Part shown: one piece after another, positions 41,207-44,619 of the stretch | Layout: every line of letters starts with the position of its first letter | Numbering within the stretch: position 1 is the stretch's first letter | Source: Candidatus Margulisiibacteriota bacterium | Lineage (GTDB): Bacteria; Margulisbacteria; WOR-1; O2-12-FULL-45-9; XYB2-FULL-48-7 | Assembly: GCA_028702315.1 (NCBI GenBank) | Contig: JAQVPA010000006.1 | Location: 1 to 44,619, forward strand | Length of the DNA stretch: 44,619 nt | Reading direction: 5' to 3' | Translations under genes and position numbers: made by a program | The notes under the pieces: model-generated | Databases searched by the model: none | What the model saw: the letters and a program-made list of their open reading frames with translations, nothing else | What the model was told of the DNA's origin: nothing

Positions 41207-42199
41207 TGTTAAAGCCCTGGCCCGCTGATGCTCCTGCCAAGTTTTTGAAAAGGCATGGCTGCCGTCTTTTTTCGCGACAAAAAACAAATAATCAGTTTTG
41301 GCCGGATAGATCGCCGCTTTAAATGATGCTAGCCCCGGGTTGCAGATCGGTCCGGGAGGAAGCCCTCTCCTTTTATAGGTATTATACGGGGACTTAACTG
41401 AAAGTTGGTCCAAATAAACGACCTTACTTGGCCGCTCGAGAGCATACTTGACCGTCGGATCGGCCGCCAGCGGCATCCCGATCTTCAAACGGTTGTAAAA
41501 GACCGAAGCAATGACCGGCCGCTCCGCCGGACGTTGCGCCTCTTTTTCAATGATCGAAGCGAGCGTCATAATCTCGTGCAAAGTCATTTTAGTACTCTTT
41601 TTATTCTGCTCCCAATATGGAACGATCACCGCTTCATATCGCCAGAGCATCGCTTCGGCTAAAACTTCGACCGAAGCTTCGGGAAAGAACCGGTAGGTAT
41701 CGGGAAATAAATAACCTTCCAGCGATTCCGATGGGATATATTTAAAGATACCCCAGTGCCGCTCGCGCAAACCGGCAGTGATCCCTTCCCGTACCAGGTC
41801 CTGGAACTTCTCCCATTTTTTATAACCACTACCCTTCAAGATCATTCCCATTTTATATATCGACGCCCCTTCGGGGAAAGTCACTGTCAACTCCTGCTGC
41901 GGCACAGTTTCACCGATAACCAGTTTGGCGATCACCCGGGGGAGCGGGTCGGAGGGCGAAAGTGAATATTCACCGGCTTTGATCTTATTGCCCAGGCCAA
42001 ATACTTTTATCGCCAGGCGAAAAGCGGAAAAGCGCGGCAAAACACCATTGTTCGTAACGATAGATTGCACAGCCCGGACTGAACTCCCCTGGGGGATAAT
42101 AATGTTTTTGGTCGAGAGATCAAAAGGGTTTGCGGCCCAACAAACAACCACCAACAAGACCAGCATCCCAACCCCAACCAATAGACCGATTTTCTTCAT
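41201..42199 (-). CDS. mltG: Endolytic murein transglycosylase
   Basis: MltG cleaves nascent glycan strands at the membrane. The 332-residue protein has one N-terminal helix (IGLLVGVGMLVLLVVVCWA), a LysM-like region with IIPQGSSVRAVQSIVTNNGVL, then the YceG domain: SLEGYLFPDTYRF, the catalytic glutamate in LASIIEKEAQRPAERPVIASVFYNRL, PLAADPTVKYAL and YNTYKRRGLPPGPICNPG. The start overlaps the ruvX stop (ATGA). The order alaS-ruvX-mltG is common in bacteria. Confidence 0.96.
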   Translation of the reverse strand: MKKIGLLVGVGMLVLLVVVCWAANPFDLSTKNIIIPQGSSVRAVQSIVTNNGVLPRFSAFRLAIKVFGLGNKIKAGEYSLSPSDPLPRVIAKLVIGETVPQQELTVTFPEGASIYKMGMILKGSGYKKWEKFQDLVREGITAGLRERHWGIFKYIPSESLEGYLFPDTYRFFPEASVEVLAEAMLWRYEAVIVPYWEQNKKSTKMTLHEIMTLASIIEKEAQRPAERPVIASVFYNRLKIGMPLAADPTVKYALERPSKVVYLDQLSVKSPYNTYKRRGLPPGPICNPGLASFKAAIYPAKTDYLFFVAKKDGSHAFSKTWQEHQRARALTK

Positions 42200-42597
42200 T
42201 TCTTCTTCCTATCCAAATAACTTTGCAAGATACCAGCCGCGGCTGATTTATCAATGACTTTTTTTCGTTTTTCTCGGGATACACCGGCGCTGATCAGCAT
42301 TCGCTCCGCGGCGGCGGTCGTCAGCCTTTCATCCCAGCTAACCACGTTAAAACCAGTCTCCGCCTTTAATGTTTCGATAAAGGCTAAAACTTTTTGGGCC
42401 GCGATCCCTAACGAGCCATCCATTGACCGGGGCAGGCCGACAACAATCTCCTGGACATCATCATACCGGCCGATAACGTTTTTTAGCTCCTGGAGATCTT
42501 TAACGGTAGCAACCCCTTGTGCGGTTATCAAGAGCGGGTCCGAAGCGGCCACCCCTATTCTCTTTTCGCCATAATCAATCCCTATAATTCTAACCAC
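42196..42597 (-). CDS. ruvX: Holliday-junction resolvase-like protein (YqgF family)
   Basis: The 133-residue RNase H-fold protein starts VRIIGIDYGEKRIGVAASDP, has VVGLPRSMDGSLG and DERLTTAAAERML, the family's three acidic sites. Members process pre-16S rRNA and may act on Holliday junctions. The start is GTG 42597, inside the alaS end, with no separate ribosome site. The junction is built from GGTTGTTAGGTGGTTAG-like words. Confidence 0.94.
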   Translation of the reverse strand: MVRIIGIDYGEKRIGVAASDPLLITAQGVATVKDLQELKNVIGRYDDVQEIVVGLPRSMDGSLGIAAQKVLAFIETLKAETGFNVVSWDERLTTAAAERMLISAGVSREKRKKVIDKSAAAGILQSYLDRKKK

Positions 42598-44619
42598 CTA
42601 ACAACCCAACCACCGCTTTGAATCCTTCTCCTATCTTGGACGGATCCTTGCCTCCACCTTCAACCTTGGTCTCTTTCCCTCCACCCTTCCCGCCAACAAT
42701 ATTAGAAAAAGCGGCGGCGATATCCTTGGCAGAAACGCCTTGCGCGGCCAGGTCAGGCGTAACAATTATTAAATAGATCAAACGCTGCGGCAGTGCCGAA
42801 GCAAGAAGTAAGACGCACGATTTGAGCTCCTGCTGCAGCGTATCGGAGATACTGCGCAGCATCTCCATGCTGTAGCCGTTAAATTCCTTCAGCAGGACCT
42901 TTTTCCCGCCAATATCTGCCGCCTCAGCGCTAAAGGCCGCCGCTTCACCTTTGACTTTCTTGTTACGCAATTCCTCGACCTCTTTTTCCGCTTTGCCAAT
43001 CCGTTCGTTCAACCAGTCGGCCCGGCCGCAGAGATGGTCGAGGAATTTGTTAACATTAATTGAATCCTGAGTATCGACCGCCTTGCTTAGCCGTTCCAAT
43101 TCAGTCAGTTCGATCTCAAAGATATTGGTTTCAAGCGTTCGCTCGGCGCCGAGTTTTTCCTTCTCGACCTGCAAAGAGCGGTAATGTTTGATCTTCTCCG
43201 CCATTCCGTCATGTAAAGATTTTGCCTTGTAAATGACGTAGACCTTGGCCGCTTGGCCGGCCAGCGCCTCAATTCGGCGCACACCGGCCCCCAGCGCCCC
43301 TTCCGAAATTATTTTAAAGAAGAGGATATCACCGGTGTTCTTGACATGAGTCCCGCCGCAGAGCTCAAGGCTGTAGCTATCGATCCGCAGTACCCTGACT
43401 TGGTCACCATACTTTTCGCCAAAGAGAGCCATCGCCCCCATCTTGACCGCCTCAGCATGTGATTTTTTCAAGACCTCAACTTTGATCTTTTCCTTGATCT
43501 TCTCATTGACCAGTTGTTCGACTTTTTGCATCTCGGCCAGGGACATGGCATGAAAATGGCTGAAATCAAAGCGGAGCTTGTCCGGCCCGACATACGAACC
43601 GGCCTGCTTGACATGGTCACCCAGTACTTCGCGCAGCGCTTTGTGCAGCAAATGAGTAGCGGTGTGGTGAGCTTCGGTCGCTTTCCGCTTTGAAGCGTCA
43701 ATCAGCGCTTTCACCTTGCTCCCGTCTTTCAAGCCGGCAACATCGTCCACTTCGTGCAAGACAACGCCGCTGGGAGAGATCAGCGTCCCCACTACGCGGG
43801 TCTCTTTTCCATTATAAGAGAAAAGGCCGGTATCGCCAACCTGCCCGCCGCTCTCCCCGTAGAACGGCGTCTTCTCCAGCACAACCAGTTTTTGTTCCGG
43901 AAAGAGGCCGGTAACTTTGCTTTCATCTTCGTTCTTTTCGTAACCGGTAAAATTGGTCGGTTTCAAATGAGAAAGGTCCAGTCCGGTCAGCAGGCGTTTC
44001 TTCCCGCCTTCGACACCGGCATTCCTGGCCCGATCGCGCTGTCCCGCCATTTCTTTTTCAAAGCCGGGTAAATCCACAGCCAACCCTTTTTCCCTGGCTA
44101 ATTCTACGGTCAGATCGATCGGGAAACCATAAGTATCATGGAGTCTGAACGCCTCGGCGCCGGAGAGCGTTTTATCATTCGTTCTCTTGGCCATGACTTC
44201 TTCGAACCACTTCATCCCCTGTTCAAGAGTAGCCAAAAAGTTCTGTTCTTCCTCATTGATCACCTTGGCAATAAAATCTTGTTTTTGCGCCAGTTCCGGG
44301 TACGCGCCAGCCATCATTTTCACCACTTCCGTGGCCAGCTCGACCAAAAAAGGCCGGTCGATCCCCAAGCGGCGGCCATGCGAAATAGCCCGGCGGATCA
44401 AGCGCCGCAAAATATAGCCGCGCCCGGCGTTACCGGGATAGACCCCGTCAGCGATCAGGAAGGTCACCGCTCTGGCATGGTCGGCAATTATCAGAGCCGA
44501 GACTTTGTTGGATACTTTGGCTTGCGCCTGGACCAGGTTTATCAGCGGCGAAAAGAGGTCCGTCTCAAAATTATCATCGACCCCCTGCAGGACCGAAGCG
44601 ATCCTCTCCAACCCCATCC
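42590..44619 (-). CDS. alaS: Alanyl-tRNA synthetase, 5' end cut by the window edge
   Basis: AlaRS charges tRNA-Ala. About 675 residues are visible, starting at MGLERIASVLQGVDDNFETDLF, which corresponds to roughly residue 235 of a full-length enzyme. It includes the rest of the tRNA-recognition region, the editing domain with zinc ligands (HHTATHLLHKALR and SLELCGGTHVKNTGD), and the C-Ala domain with the glycine-rich GGKGGGKETKVEGGG. The catalytic N-terminal part lies beyond base 44619. The stop is TAG 42592-42590. Confidence 0.97.
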   Translation of the reverse strand, partial: MGLERIASVLQGVDDNFETDLFSPLINLVQAQAKVSNKVSALIIADHARAVTFLIADGVYPGNAGRGYILRRLIRRAISHGRRLGIDRPFLVELATEVVKMMAGAYPELAQKQDFIAKVINEEEQNFLATLEQGMKWFEEVMAKRTNDKTLSGAEAFRLHDTYGFPIDLTVELAREKGLAVDLPGFEKEMAGQRDRARNAGVEGGKKRLLTGLDLSHLKPTNFTGYEKNEDESKVTGLFPEQKLVVLEKTPFYGESGGQVGDTGLFSYNGKETRVVGTLISPSGVVLHEVDDVAGLKDGSKVKALIDASKRKATEAHHTATHLLHKALREVLGDHVKQAGSYVGPDKLRFDFSHFHAMSLAEMQKVEQLVNEKIKEKIKVEVLKKSHAEAVKMGAMALFGEKYGDQVRVLRIDSYSLELCGGTHVKNTGDILFFKIISEGALGAGVRRIEALAGQAAKVYVIYKAKSLHDGMAEKIKHYRSLQVEKEKLGAERTLETNIFEIELTELERLSKAVDTQDSINVNKFLDHLCGRADWLNERIGKAEKEVEELRNKKVKGEAAAFSAEAADIGGKKVLLKEFNGYSMEMLRSISDTLQQELKSCVLLLASALPQRLIYLIIVTPDLAAQGVSAKDIAAAFSNIVGGKGGGKETKVEGGGKDPSKIGEGFKAVVGLLGG

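Overview
The window reads as a chromosomal contig from an uncultivated diderm bacterium. Evidence for a diderm cell: a predicted outer-membrane beta-barrel-like protein with signal peptide, PBP1A, FtsEX and a SurA-like chaperone. A GuaB3-type IMP dehydrogenase without CBS domains, MEP isoprenoid genes and the general gene mix would fit a lineage near Margulisbacteria/WOR-1 or the Cyanobacteria relatives, but that placement is inference; no rRNA gene or other firm phylogenetic marker is present. No tRNA, rRNA, transposase, phage gene or CRISPR array was recognised.

Layout. (1) 1-11942, plus strand: a tightly packed surface-polysaccharide locus (glycosyltransferase tail, radical SAM/SPASM, WbuB-like glycosyltransferase, DUF362, two-domain ADH/Gfo-Idh-MocA oxidoreductase, tiny DPGTGS membrane protein, methyltransferase, membrane sulfatase-like protein, second WbuB-like glycosyltransferase, SDR epimerase), ending in a separately promoted MraY/WecA-type initiating transferase and, overlapping it, queE. 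Codon and base use look more AT-rich up to about 8585 than after it. (2) 12694-18981, minus strand: an unknown charged protein, then the purine run purC, a membrane protein, ispG, purB, purS, purQ and a barrel-like protein. purC carries an in-frame TAG. (3) 18992-23296: wecG/tagA (minus) diverges from pgm-pgi (plus); the pgm leader carries an attenuator-like RNA. (4) 23282-30424, minus strand: aroQ, M24 peptidase, ispD, PAP2-like, dxs, fhs, folE, polysaccharide deacetylase (one-carbon, MEP and shikimate functions). (5) 30456-37954: pbp1A and a phosphohexomutase (plus) converge on glyA-ftsE-ftsX-SurA/TPR (minus). (6) 38033-44619: YgiT-type zinc finger, guaB3 and guaA (plus) converge on alaS-ruvX-mltG (minus).

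Cross-cutting signals. Several first genes (the MraY-like gene, purC, aroQ, pbp1A) have a -10 box ending only 7-8 nt before the start codon, which suggests leaderless mRNAs. A 62-bp palindromic repeat occurs in two full copies and two half copies; one half copy supplies the ispD start codon and the other lies inside ispD. Many other spacers, and some coding sequences, are built from short palindromes or imperfectly repeated words. In queE one such palindrome appears as an extra in-frame peptide of about 8 residues.

Functionally the window joins envelope polymer synthesis (lipid-linked sugar initiation, glycosyl transfer, modification, sugar-phosphate supply through pgm/pgi and the phosphohexomutase), peptidoglycan synthesis and division, and purine/one-carbon metabolism.
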